Shown: positions 53,032-61,928 of the stretch, piece after piece
Layout of the letters: each line of letters begins with the position of its first letter
Numbering within the stretch: position 1 is the stretch's first letter
Source: Actinomycetota bacterium
GTDB lineage: Bacteria > Actinomycetota > Acidimicrobiia > Acidimicrobiales > CADCSY01
DNA length: 64,000 nt
Direction: 5' to 3'
Assembly (NCBI GenBank): GCA_004366205.1
Contig: SIRW01000110.1
Coordinates: forward strand, 32,771 to 96,770
The notes under the pieces: generated by a model
What the model was told of the DNA's origin: nothing
What the model saw: only the letters and a program-made list of their open reading frames with translations
Databases searched by the model: none
Made by a program: the position numbers and the translations under genes

Positions 53032-54852
53032 CTAGCGTTGCGGTGGCGGGTACTGCGGGTACTGGTCCTCGGGCGGCAGCTCGTCGAACTTGCTGACCGA
53101 GCCGTCCATCACGAACACCTTCGGGTCCGTCGCCGGCCATCCCCCCGCCCGGTATCGGCGGGCCCCGTCGACGTAGCGGAGCATCCCGGCCCCGACGTTG
53201 CCGATCTCGTCCTCGCCGACCTCGTCGGGGTTCCACCACACCTCGGTGACGTCGTCGAAGGCGGTCCAGTCGGTGTGGGGCCACAGCCCGTGGTTCCCGA
53301 ACGACACGAGCGGCGTGGTGGGCCCACCGCCGCTCGGCGGGAACGAGAAGAGCCCGTCGCGGAACGTCTGCGGGTTCAGGTCGGGCCCGGCCAGGTGGAT
53401 GCCGGTGTAGAGCGGCCACGCCTCGGTCCAGTACAGGATCTCGTAGGACGCTTCGGCGGTCGGGGGCCGGCCGTGGTGCCAGTTGAACAGGTGGAAGACC
53501 TCGGCCACCGCCTGTGGGGGCCGGGCCCACAGCTGGGACACGCCGAAGGCGTTGCGCCACTGCAGCGGGTGGTAGGTGCGGCCGAAGAACGTCGTGTCGA
53601 CGAGGTTGCCGCCCGCGATCACGTACTCGGGGAAGTAGCGCTGCCGGGTCGCCTCCTCGGTGAGGAAGATCGGCGCCAGCGGGTCGCCCCAGAACACGAG
53701 CGTGGTGATGTTGTTGGCCCGCAGGCGGCTCACGATGGTCCGTGCCTGCTCGTTGGCGGTGTTGACGTCCTGCACGTAGGAGACCCGGTCCGCCAGCCGG
53801 CCACCGTGGCGCGCCAGCTCCCGCTCGAAGTGGTCGGCGCCCACCTTGTTGTACTCACCTTGGGGCGGTTCGGCGTAGAGGAGGCCGATGCGGCGCTCCA
53901 TGAGGTGGTAGGCGGGGTCGCCGGCGTGCACGGCGTTGCGGCCGGCGAGCCGCTTGCCCACGTACTCGGCCACGGGGCCCATCCACTGCTCGAACGAGGG
54001 CTGCACCCCGTAGAGGTAGGGCGCCCGCTCCTCGAAGTACCGGTTGTCCCGGCCACCGCACAGGCAGATGACGCCCCGGCGGGCCAGCTCGTCGCGGAAC
54101 CCCTCGTTCGTGAGGGCGCAGCACACCGCGAAGGCGCCGAGCTCGTTGGCGACGTAGAGGGCATCGGACCGGCCCGCCTCGTCGTCCTCGGGTTCGCCGC
54201 GCGCGTCGAAGTACACCAAGCGGACGCGGCGCCCGTAGGTCTCGTAGTGCTGCTCGAAGAGATCGAACCAGTCCTGGCGGGTCTGGCGGATCTGCTCGGT
54301 GGTGTCCTCGGCGCCCGCGGCGATCAGCATGGCGCTGATCACCGGGTTGTCGGGGTTGACCCGAACGGCGACGACGATCTCGTCCGCCGTCACGCCCCGG
54401 TGGGTCGCACCGCCGTTGCCGCCGCCGAAGGCGGGGACGCACGGCGCGGCGTAGAGCGCCGGGATGCGGACCCGACCGGTCTCGGGGTCGCAGCTCGCCG
54501 AGGCCGCCGCCTCGGCCGACACCTGGACCTGCCGGCGGCCGGCCGCGCCCCCCGCTCCGCCCGGTCCCGCCGCGCTCCCGGCGCCTCCCCGACCGGCTGC
54601 GGTCGCGGCGGCGTCCCGGGCGCGGTCGGGGATGCCGTCGCCGTCGAGATCGAGGTCGCCGCCGGCGCCGGTCGTGCCCGGCCCGCGCGGCCCGGCCGCC
54701 GCCTGCCCGGCCTCCACCGCCCGCTCGTCTGTGCGGGTGCCGGGCACGATGATCCCCAGCAGCACGAGGGCCGCCACCGCGGCCACGTAGGCCTTGTTGC
54801 GGGCGAGCCCCCGCAGCAGGTCGCCCAGCACCCCGTCACGCCACGAGGTCAT
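53032..54852 (-). CDS. Membrane-anchored periplasmic-binding-protein type 1 solute receptor (cassette 3, first)
   Basis: The 606-residue protein has a transmembrane helix at about 21-37, a linker with a calcium-loop-like run (DLDLDGDGIPD at 66-76), and a binding domain with SCDPETGRVRIPALYAAPC, GGATHRGVTADEIVVAV, FEQHYETYGRRVRLVYFDA and HLAGPDLNPQTFRDGLF. It has unusual extra cysteines (AVCCAL, CLCGG) not seen in the other receptors. GGGAGG precedes the ATG. It lies 37 bases after the MFS-ATPase stop. Confidence 0.85.
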   Translation of the reverse strand: MTSWRDGVLGDLLRGLARNKAYVAAVAALVLLGIIVPGTRTDERAVEAGQAAAGPRGPGTTGAGGDLDLDGDGIPDRARDAAATAAGRGGAGSAAGPGGAGGAAGRRQVQVSAEAAASASCDPETGRVRIPALYAAPCVPAFGGGNGGATHRGVTADEIVVAVRVNPDNPVISAMLIAAGAEDTTEQIRQTRQDWFDLFEQHYETYGRRVRLVYFDARGEPEDDEAGRSDALYVANELGAFAVCCALTNEGFRDELARRGVICLCGGRDNRYFEERAPYLYGVQPSFEQWMGPVAEYVGKRLAGRNAVHAGDPAYHLMERRIGLLYAEPPQGEYNKVGADHFERELARHGGRLADRVSYVQDVNTANEQARTIVSRLRANNITTLVFWGDPLAPIFLTEEATRQRYFPEYVIAGGNLVDTTFFGRTYHPLQWRNAFGVSQLWARPPQAVAEVFHLFNWHHGRPPTAEASYEILYWTEAWPLYTGIHLAGPDLNPQTFRDGLFSFPPSGGGPTTPLVSFGNHGLWPHTDWTAFDDVTEVWWNPDEVGEDEIGNVGAGMLRYVDGARRYRAGGWPATDPKVFVMDGSVSKFDELPPEDQYPQYPPPQR

Positions 54853-54889
54853 GGTCGCCTCCCGTCCTGGGCCGCTCGGCGCACGTCGG

Positions 54890-57800
54890 TCACCACCTCG
54901 TCGCCGTCAACGGTCGCCGCCGGCGCCGAACGGCCTTCGCCGAGGTGGGCGCCGCACGCGCCCCGGTCGAGCCCGAGCGGGCGATCACGGCGTCCGACCC
55001 GCCCAGGTACGATTCGACGACGAGGGGGTCGTTCACGACCTCCTCGGGCGTGCCCCGAGCGATCGGCGTGCCCAGATCGAGCGCGAGCATCTCGTCGGAG
55101 ATGGCGGTGACCAGCGGCATGTCGTGCTCGATGACCAGCAGGCTCGCCCCCGTCGCCTCCCGGATCCGCAACAGCAGCGGGCCCAGCGCCTCGGTCTCGC
55201 GCTGGGCGATCCCTGACGACGGCTCGTCGAACAGCAGGACGCGGGGCCGGTGGGCGAGCACGCAGGCGAGGTCGACCACGCGGCGCGTCCCCGTCGACAG
55301 CTCCATCACGAACTTGTCGCGATAGGCGCCGAGGCCCATGATCTCGATGAGCTCGTCGACCCGCCGGCTCACGGCCGCCTCCGACTCGGCCACGGCCGGG
55401 AGGTTGAGGGCAGCGGCGACCGGGTCGCGCACGGCGACGCTGCGCTCGAGGGCGCTGGCGATGGTCTCGGCCACCGTGAGCGACGGGAAGAGGCGGGCGT
55501 CCTGGAAGGAGCGGCCCAGGCCCCGGCGGGCGCGTGCGTCGGGTCCGAGGGGCCCGATGTCCTCGCCGTCGAGCAGCACCCGGCCATGGTCGGGGGTGAC
55601 GAAGCCCGAGATCAGGTCGAAGACCGTCGTCTTGCCGGCGCCGTTCGGCCCGATCACGCCGAGGATCCGGCCCTCCCGGAGCTCGAGGTCGACCTCGTGC
55701 ACCGCCCGGATCCCGCCGTAGCTCTTGCCCAGCCCCCGCACCTCCAGCACGGTGGGCGCCGTGCCCGGGCCGCCGGGCGGGGCGGGCCGCCGGCGTGGCC
55801 GGGCCGGCTCGCGTGGGGACGGCGCCCGACTGCCGCCGGCGCCGTCGCCGACGATCGAGCCCGCCCCCTCCAGGAACACCGAGCGCAGGATGTCGGGCCG
55901 CTCGAGCAGCTCGGCGGTGGGACCGCGGAAGCGGATCTCGCCCTTCTCCATGAAGTAGGCCGTCTGGGCGATCGTGAGGGCCACGTTCACCGACTGCTCG
56001 ACGAGGATGATCGTGGTGCCCTGGGCCCGGATGGCCTTCACGATCTCGAGGAGCTGCTCCACGATGATCGGCGCGAGCCCGAGGGACAGCTCGTCGATCA
56101 TGAGCAGCTTGGGTCGGGCGATGAACGCCATGCCGAGCGTCAGCATCTGCTGCTCGCCCCCGGAGAGGTTGCCGGCCGGCTGGTCCCAGCGCTGCCGCAG
56201 CACGGGGAAGTACTCGAGCACCCGGTCGGTCGCCTCGTTCACGTAGGCGGGGTCACGCTTGTAGATCCAGCCCGCCATCCGCAGGTTCTCGGCGACGGTG
56301 AGCGAGGGGAACACGCCCTTGCCGCCGGGCACCTGCACGATGCCGCGGCGCACCACGTCGTGGGGCTGGGCGTAGGTGGTGTCGGCCCCGTCGAAGATGA
56401 TCGCCCCGGCCGAGGGCTCGACCAGGCCCGAGACGGCCCGCAGCAGGGTGGACTTGCCGGCGCCGTTGGTCCCGAGCAGGGCGATGATCTCGCCCTCGTC
56501 GACCTCGAAGTCCACGCCGAACAGCACCTGCACGCCGCCGTAGCCCACGTCCAGGCCGCGGACCATGAGCAGCCGGGTCTCGCCGCGCAGCCGGGCGGCC
56601 CGCACCTCGGCCATGGCCACGGTGGACGCCCGCACCCGGGTGATGTCCTGGTTCATGAACTTGCCGGCGCTCATGATGATGACCGCACCGATGCCGAGCA
56701 GCGGCAGCAGGAGCAGCATCGCCGGCCGCAGGCCGAAGCGGTCGCCGAGCCCGCCCACGATGGGGATGGCGAAGAGGCCGCCGATGATGAAGAAGTTGCC
56801 GATCGAGAACCCGAGGGACCGCACCCGTGGCGGGATGGCGAGCGAGAACGCCGCCGCCAGGCCCGGGGCGATCGAGGCCCGCAGGGCGGCGAGAACGGCC
56901 TGGGCGGCGATGGCGAGAGGCAGGTTGTTGGCGGCGACGAGCAGCAGCAACCCGCCCGCCGAGAGGATCACGGTGATCCCCAGGAACTTGATGAGCAGCC
57001 CCGAGTCGCGGTGCATCATGCGCAGGGCGATGGGGATGCCGATGAGGTAGCCCAGGATCTGGAAGGGCTCGGTGACGGCCGAGATGATCCCCCGCTGCAG
57101 CTCGTCGAGCCCGAAGACCTCCTCGTAGAAGAGCTGGATCAGCGGGGCCAGCCCGACGACGGCCACGGTGAGGAACGGCAGCGAGAACCAGATGCGGCGC
57201 ATGGTGCGGACCTGCCAGAGGATGCGGAACGCCTCACCCATCGAGGCGGGCTCCTCGGCCGTCTGCACCGTCTCCTCGTCGGCGCCGGCGACCCTGCGCT
57301 CCTGGGCGCCCCGCACGGGGTCCTTCAGGCGCAGAGCGAGCACGACGAGCACGAAGGTGGGGATGGCGAACAAGAGGAACGGGGCCCGCCAGCCGATGAG
57401 GAACGCGATGGCGCCGGCGGCGAGCGGCCCGACGAACTGGCCGACCGAGTTGGCCGCCCGGTGCACGGCGTAGACGGAGGGCCGCACGTCGGGGGCATAC
57501 CAGTCCGCGAGCAGCGAGTTGTGGGTCGAGCCGTTCACGGCTCGACCCAACCCGGCGCCGGTACGGGCGACGGCCATGACCGCCAGGTTGGGGGCCAGGC
57601 CCGTGAGCACCGAGAACCCACCCCAGGCCGACGCGCCCGCCACCGAGATCTTGATGCGGTCGTGACGGTCGGCCAGGTGCGAGAGCGGCACCTCGAGCAA
57701 GAGGACGGCGAACACGACCAGCGAGGTCAGGGTGAGGATCCCCTGGAGGCTGAGGTCGAAGTGGTCGCGGATGTTGGGTACGAGGATCGAGAAGGCCTCA

Positions 57801-57922
57801 CGGTCGAGCTCGTCCACGGCGTTCAGCCCGAACAGCACGACGAGGGGGAAGGCGGCCGCCCCGCCGGTGATCCGCTTGAGCGACAGCTTCTCCCGCAGGG
57901 ACAGGCGCGCCTCGCGGCTCAC
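54890..57922 (-). CDS. MFS transporter fused to LivF-like and LivG-like ATPases (cassette 3)
   Basis: The 1010-residue protein has an MFS domain (about residues 15-430, motif A LADRHDRIKI), a LivF-like ATPase (Walker A GTNGAGKST at 484, LSGGEQQ, IDELSLGLAP) and a LivG-like ATPase (Walker A GPNGAGKTT at 758, signature LSTGTRR, LLFDEPSSGIAQ). The MFS half is closer to cassette 1 than to cassette 2, while the ATPase halves are the most divergent of the three. The C-terminus carries an extra basic tail (KAVRRRRRP). The GTG overlaps the permease stop. The permanent link of MFS and ATPases is thus present in all three cassettes. Confidence 0.9.
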   Translation of the reverse strand: MSREARLSLREKLSLKRITGGAAAFPLVVLFGLNAVDELDREAFSILVPNIRDHFDLSLQGILTLTSLVVFAVLLLEVPLSHLADRHDRIKISVAGASAWGGFSVLTGLAPNLAVMAVARTGAGLGRAVNGSTHNSLLADWYAPDVRPSVYAVHRAANSVGQFVGPLAAGAIAFLIGWRAPFLLFAIPTFVLVVLALRLKDPVRGAQERRVAGADEETVQTAEEPASMGEAFRILWQVRTMRRIWFSLPFLTVAVVGLAPLIQLFYEEVFGLDELQRGIISAVTEPFQILGYLIGIPIALRMMHRDSGLLIKFLGITVILSAGGLLLLVAANNLPLAIAAQAVLAALRASIAPGLAAAFSLAIPPRVRSLGFSIGNFFIIGGLFAIPIVGGLGDRFGLRPAMLLLLPLLGIGAVIIMSAGKFMNQDITRVRASTVAMAEVRAARLRGETRLLMVRGLDVGYGGVQVLFGVDFEVDEGEIIALLGTNGAGKSTLLRAVSGLVEPSAGAIIFDGADTTYAQPHDVVRRGIVQVPGGKGVFPSLTVAENLRMAGWIYKRDPAYVNEATDRVLEYFPVLRQRWDQPAGNLSGGEQQMLTLGMAFIARPKLLMIDELSLGLAPIIVEQLLEIVKAIRAQGTTIILVEQSVNVALTIAQTAYFMEKGEIRFRGPTAELLERPDILRSVFLEGAGSIVGDGAGGSRAPSPREPARPRRRPAPPGGPGTAPTVLEVRGLGKSYGGIRAVHEVDLELREGRILGVIGPNGAGKTTVFDLISGFVTPDHGRVLLDGEDIGPLGPDARARRGLGRSFQDARLFPSLTVAETIASALERSVAVRDPVAAALNLPAVAESEAAVSRRVDELIEIMGLGAYRDKFVMELSTGTRRVVDLACVLAHRPRVLLFDEPSSGIAQRETEALGPLLLRIREATGASLLVIEHDMPLVTAISDEMLALDLGTPIARGTPEEVVNDPLVVESYLGGSDAVIARSGSTGARAAPTSAKAVRRRRRPLTATRW

Positions 57923-60207
57923 GGCTGCGCCTCCCGGTCCCGGTGGCCCGGCCGTCGCCGGCCGGCTCCGTTGCCGGCGACGCCGGCGTCGAGGGCGATG
58001 CTCGCCGGCGTCGGCCCGTGGCCGGCGGGCGCCGCCGTGCCACCCGCGGCGGCGACCTCGTCGATGGCGATGTCGGGCGGCGGGTCGTCCTGGCGCCGGT
58101 CGGCCACGAGGCTGGGCACGTGGATGCCGGCGCGGTTCGCCACGACGCGCAGGTAGGCGTCCCGCAACTGGTACATGAGCCCGCCCAGGCCGGCCGGGAA
58201 GAGCATGAGGATGAGCAGCATCCCGACCCCCGTGCTCAGGAAGCGGAAGGCCGGGGGCAGCACCCACTGCACGAAGAACACGAACGTGGCGCCGAGCAGG
58301 GCACCGGGGATGGACGTGAGGCCGCCGATGACGACCATGGTGAACACGAAGATGCTGCGCTCCGCGTCGAACGTGCCGAACACCTGCTGGTGGTGGACGT
58401 ACAGGGCGCCGGCGAAGGCGGCGAGGAAGCCCGACAGGGCGAAGGCCGCGAGCTTGGTGCGGGTGGCGTTCACGCCGTAGGCCTGGGCGGCCCGCTCGTT
58501 CTCCCGGATGGCGATCATCACCCGGCCCGCCCGGCTGCGCCGCAGCCCGCGCGCCGCGGCGAGGGCGAGGAGGAGCCCGGCGAGGCACAGGTAGTAGTAG
58601 CGGGTCTCGCTCTCGACGGCGACGAGGCCGAACACCGCCCCGCGGGTGACCCGGCCCTCGGGGAGCCACCAGTCGAAGAAGGCCCGGTTCAAGAAGTAGT
58701 GCGAGGCCGCCAGGGCGAAGGCCAGCGTGGTGACGGCCAGGTAGAAGCCCCGTATGCGCAGGGCGGGGATGCCGATGAGGACGGCCACCGCGGCGCCGGC
58801 GAACCCTGCGAGGATCACGGCCACGCCGAGGTCGAGGCCCACCCGGGTCGTCAGGGCGCCGGCCACGGCGGCCCCCACGCCCACGAACGCGAACTGCCCT
58901 AGGCTCACCTGCCCGGCCCAGCCGGTCAGCACGACGAGCGACACCCCGATGATGGCGAAGAGGAACACCACCGCGAACAGGTTCGTGCGGCTCTCGGGGA
59001 CCAGGGCGGGCAGGATCAGGAGCAGGACGGCGAGGCCGCCGGCGAGCGCCCGGAAGGCGGTGCGCACCGGGGGCAGGTCGCGCAGCTCGCGGGGCACGGG
59101 CCGGGCCTCGGCGGCCGCCTGCCAGGCCGACGCCTCCTCGGCGCGGGCGGTCTGCCCGCGGCGCTGCAGCAGGAGCGCCACGAGGACTGTGCCGAACAGG
59201 ATCGGCGCGACGAGCAGCCCCCGGCCCGTGTGCCAGATGATCGACTGCTCCACGACGCCGAGGGCGACGGCGGCCACGAAGATCACCGGCAGGTTCTGCA
59301 TCCGGCCGATCACGGCGGCGGCGAGCGCCCGCAGGAGCACGGCGGGCCCGAGGACCGAGCCGATCGGCAGCCCCACGATCCCGGCCCGCAGGATGAGCGC
59401 CACGGTGGCGAGCCCGGCGGCGAGCACCCACACGATCATCTGGATGCGCTTCACCGGGATGCCGACCAGGAAGGCCCGGTCGGTGCTGTCGGCGCTGGCC
59501 CGCACGGCGATGCCCACGCTCGTGTAGCGGAAGAACGCCGCCAGCCCGACGATGACCACCGGGATCACGACCATCGCCAGCACGTCGTTGCCCCGGAAGA
59601 TGATCGGGTGGATCGAGAGCGAGAAGTCGAACGGCGAGGGAAACGACTGCGGCGGGATCCGCATGTCGAACAGGCTGGGCAGGATGAGGCCGACGCCCAT
59701 GAGGAGCTGGCTCACCCCGATCGTCGCCACCGTCAGGATCAGGCGGGGCGAGCGGAAGAAGCGCCGGATGAAGCAGAGCTCGACCACCGCCCCCAGCGCC
59801 AGGCCGACCAGGATGCCGACGGGCATGGCCACGAAGTACGGCCACCCGGGGCCGACGATGAGCAGCACGGCGAGCGCAGCCGGCGCGGCGCCCATGTCGC
59901 CGGCGGCGAAGTTGACGATGCGGTTCGCCCGGTAGACCAGGGCGATGCCGAAGGCGATGAGCGCCGTGAGCCCGCCGATCACCATGCCCTGCACCCAGAC
60001 GCCGAGCGGCGCCGGCCAGAAGAGCTGCATAACCCCCCAGAAGCCCACGGCGCCCGCCACGGTCCACGCGACCCGCTGCGGCCGCTGATCGGCGGCTGCC
60101 GCCCGGCTCGCCCGCCGCCGGGCGCCGGGTCCGACCGCATCCGCCTGCACCGCCTCGGGAGGCGGCTGCTCGGCGAGCTGCGTGCCTCGGCGTCCGCTGT
60201 CGGCCAT
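57919..60207 (-). CDS. Fused LivH-LivM permease (cassette 3)
   Basis: The 762-residue protein has the same fused layout but is clearly more distant. The LivH half has YRANRIVNFAAGDMGAAPAA and DRAFLVGIPVKRIQMIV; the LivM half has LTGWAGQVSLGQFAFVGVG and RAGRVMIAIRENERAAQAYG. ATG 60207 (MADSGRRG) is chosen over longer in-frame starts because GAGGGGGATC precedes it. It opens the cassette 3 operon. The 143-base divergent region before it (60208-60350) contains an AT-rich stretch but no palindrome I can support. Confidence 0.88.
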   Translation of the reverse strand: MADSGRRGTQLAEQPPPEAVQADAVGPGARRRASRAAAADQRPQRVAWTVAGAVGFWGVMQLFWPAPLGVWVQGMVIGGLTALIAFGIALVYRANRIVNFAAGDMGAAPAALAVLLIVGPGWPYFVAMPVGILVGLALGAVVELCFIRRFFRSPRLILTVATIGVSQLLMGVGLILPSLFDMRIPPQSFPSPFDFSLSIHPIIFRGNDVLAMVVIPVVIVGLAAFFRYTSVGIAVRASADSTDRAFLVGIPVKRIQMIVWVLAAGLATVALILRAGIVGLPIGSVLGPAVLLRALAAAVIGRMQNLPVIFVAAVALGVVEQSIIWHTGRGLLVAPILFGTVLVALLLQRRGQTARAEEASAWQAAAEARPVPRELRDLPPVRTAFRALAGGLAVLLLILPALVPESRTNLFAVVFLFAIIGVSLVVLTGWAGQVSLGQFAFVGVGAAVAGALTTRVGLDLGVAVILAGFAGAAVAVLIGIPALRIRGFYLAVTTLAFALAASHYFLNRAFFDWWLPEGRVTRGAVFGLVAVESETRYYYLCLAGLLLALAAARGLRRSRAGRVMIAIRENERAAQAYGVNATRTKLAAFALSGFLAAFAGALYVHHQQVFGTFDAERSIFVFTMVVIGGLTSIPGALLGATFVFFVQWVLPPAFRFLSTGVGMLLILMLFPAGLGGLMYQLRDAYLRVVANRAGIHVPSLVADRRQDDPPPDIAIDEVAAAGGTAAPAGHGPTPASIALDAGVAGNGAGRRRPGHRDREAQP

Positions 60208-60350
60208 GATCCCCCTCGTGCGGCACCGGCGACGCCCTTGCAGAACGCCGCCGGCCCTCGTGCCATCCGTCACGTCCGGCTGTGAGGAGGTAGTTCGACC
60301 CCCGAAGTCCGTTTCCTGTCGGATTTCGCACATTTCGAGAAAATTGGCGG

Positions 60351-60965
60351 ATGGCTGCTGACGCGCTCGCCGCGGCCGACCGGCGGTGGCGCCGGGACCT
60401 CGAGCAGCGGCTCACGCTCCGCCCCGAGACCGGGCGCGCCGTCGCGGCGCGGGACCTGGCGACGGTGCTGCACGACGTCCTCGCAGATGCCGGCAAGCCG
60501 GGCACCGACGCCGCCGAGACGCTGGTCGACGTCTGGCAGCGGGCGGGTGCGCCCGAGCGGGCGCTGTCCTGGCGGGCCTACGCGTTCCACGCCTACCTGG
60601 TGGGCGCCTTCGGGACCGAGGTCGGCATCGCCCTCGGCCTCGACAGCCCCGAACGGGAGCAGCTCGCCGAGCTGTTCCGCGGCGAGCTCACCTCCATCGG
60701 GAACCGCCTGTTCACCCGAAGGCCCGGCGCCCGGGTCACCCGCTGGCACCTCCGCCGCTACGCCGAGGCGTGCGGCGGCGACCCTGCCGGCGCCGCCAGC
60801 TTCGTCCCGGTCGCCGAGCGCTTCGCCGAGGCGTGCGCCGAGGTGGCCGCCGACGCCGGCGCCTTCGCCGAGGCCCGCGACCGCATCGCGCTGGCCGGCC
60901 TCGAGCTGTTCCACCGGGCGGCCGCCGGCACGGTGACGGCCGTGCGCTCCTGGCGCGTCGAGTGA
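60351..60965 (+). CDS. Hypothetical cytoplasmic helical protein
   Basis: The 204-residue protein is mostly helical and Ala/Arg/Glu-rich, with no signal peptide or membrane segment. A central hydrophobic region (SWRAYAFHAYLVGAFGTEVGIALGL) could form a hairpin. I recognise no family. It is transcribed divergently from cassette 3 and 85 bases upstream of the MaoC gene. The upstream sequence is unusually AT-rich (TTTCGAGAAAATT), as expected of a promoter region. Codon use and the uninterrupted frame support a real gene. Confidence 0.6.
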   Translation: MAADALAAADRRWRRDLEQRLTLRPETGRAVAARDLATVLHDVLADAGKPGTDAAETLVDVWQRAGAPERALSWRAYAFHAYLVGAFGTEVGIALGLDSPEREQLAELFRGELTSIGNRLFTRRPGARVTRWHLRRYAEACGGDPAGAASFVPVAERFAEACAEVAADAGAFAEARDRIALAGLELFHRAAAGTVTAVRSWRVE

Positions 60966-61050
60966 CCGCGGGCCCGGGTCGTTCGATAGGCTCACGTCCG
61001 CGGCCGGACCGCCGGGTCCGGCGACACCGCGCCGACGAGGGGGACGACGA

Positions 61051-61911
61051 ATGCCGATCAATCCGGATGCCGTGGGGACCGAGTCCGGGCCGACCGAGCG
61101 GTCGTGGACGTCGAAGGACGCGCTGCTCTACGCCCTCGGCGTCGGCGCGGGCGCCACCGACCCGACCGGGTTCGAGCTGGAGTTCACCACCGAGAACAGC
61201 AAGGACGTCCAGCAGGCCGTGCTGCCCACCTTCGCCGTCATCGTGGGGGGCGGCGGCGGGGGCATGCGCAACGTCGGCACGTTCAACCCCGCCATGCTCG
61301 TCCATGGCGAGCAGGCCATCGAGCTGCACGGCCCGATCCCGGTCGAGGGCACGGTGCGCACCACCGGCCGCATCACCGGCATCTACGACAAGGGCTCCGG
61401 CGCCGTGATCGCCACCGAGGCCGAGTCGGTCGACGCCGAGACCGGCGAACCCCGGTTCACCACCCGCTCGTCGGTCTTCATCCGGGGCGAGGGCGGCTTC
61501 GGCGGCGACCGGGGGCCGTCCGGGCCCCGCAACGTGGCCCCCGATCGCGACGCCGACCACGTCGTCACCTACGAGACCCGGCCCGACCAGGCGCTGCTGT
61601 ACCGGCTGTCAGGCGACCGCAACCCGCTGCACTCCGACCCCGAGTTCGCCAAGATGGCAGGCTTCGACCGGCCCATCCTCCACGGCCTCTGCACCTACGG
61701 CTTCACCGGGCGGGCGCTGCTGCACACGCTGTGCGGCTCCGACCCGGCCCGCTTCCGCTCGATGGAGGCTCGGTTCTCCAAGCCCGTGTTCCCGGGCGAC
61801 ACGCTCACGGTCCGCATGTGGGTCACGGGCGACGGCGAGGCCCTCTTCCGCACCGAGACCCAGACCGGTGACGTCGTGATCGACCAGGGTCGGGCGACGT
61901 TCACGCCCTGA
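61051..61911 (+). CDS. MaoC-type enoyl-CoA hydratase 2 (double hot-dog)
   Basis: The 286-residue protein has two hot-dog domains. The C-terminal one carries the hydratase-2 signature: LSGDRNPLHSDPEFAKMAGF followed by RPILHGLCTYGF, with the catalytic Asp and His. It hydrates a 2-enoyl-CoA to the (3R)-hydroxyacyl-CoA. The architecture resembles eukaryotic peroxisomal hydratase 2 and actinobacterial steroid-pathway hydratases. It is 17 bases upstream of an acyl-CoA dehydrogenase, which would supply its substrate. Confidence 0.92.
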   Translation: MPINPDAVGTESGPTERSWTSKDALLYALGVGAGATDPTGFELEFTTENSKDVQQAVLPTFAVIVGGGGGGMRNVGTFNPAMLVHGEQAIELHGPIPVEGTVRTTGRITGIYDKGSGAVIATEAESVDAETGEPRFTTRSSVFIRGEGGFGGDRGPSGPRNVAPDRDADHVVTYETRPDQALLYRLSGDRNPLHSDPEFAKMAGFDRPILHGLCTYGFTGRALLHTLCGSDPARFRSMEARFSKPVFPGDTLTVRMWVTGDGEALFRTETQTGDVVIDQGRATFTP

Positions 61912-61928
61912 GTCCCGAGGAGGCACCG

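Larger units (their letters stand above)
49809..60207 (-). other. Transport cassette 3 (LivHM, MFS-LivF-LivG, two anchored SBPs, accessory protein)
   Basis: Five minus-strand genes run from the permease at 60207 to the accessory protein at 49809, with gaps of at most 54 bases. The order differs from cassettes 1 and 2: the permease and MFS-ATPase come first and two receptors follow. It is more divergent in the permease, ATPase and receptor parts. Confidence 0.85.
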
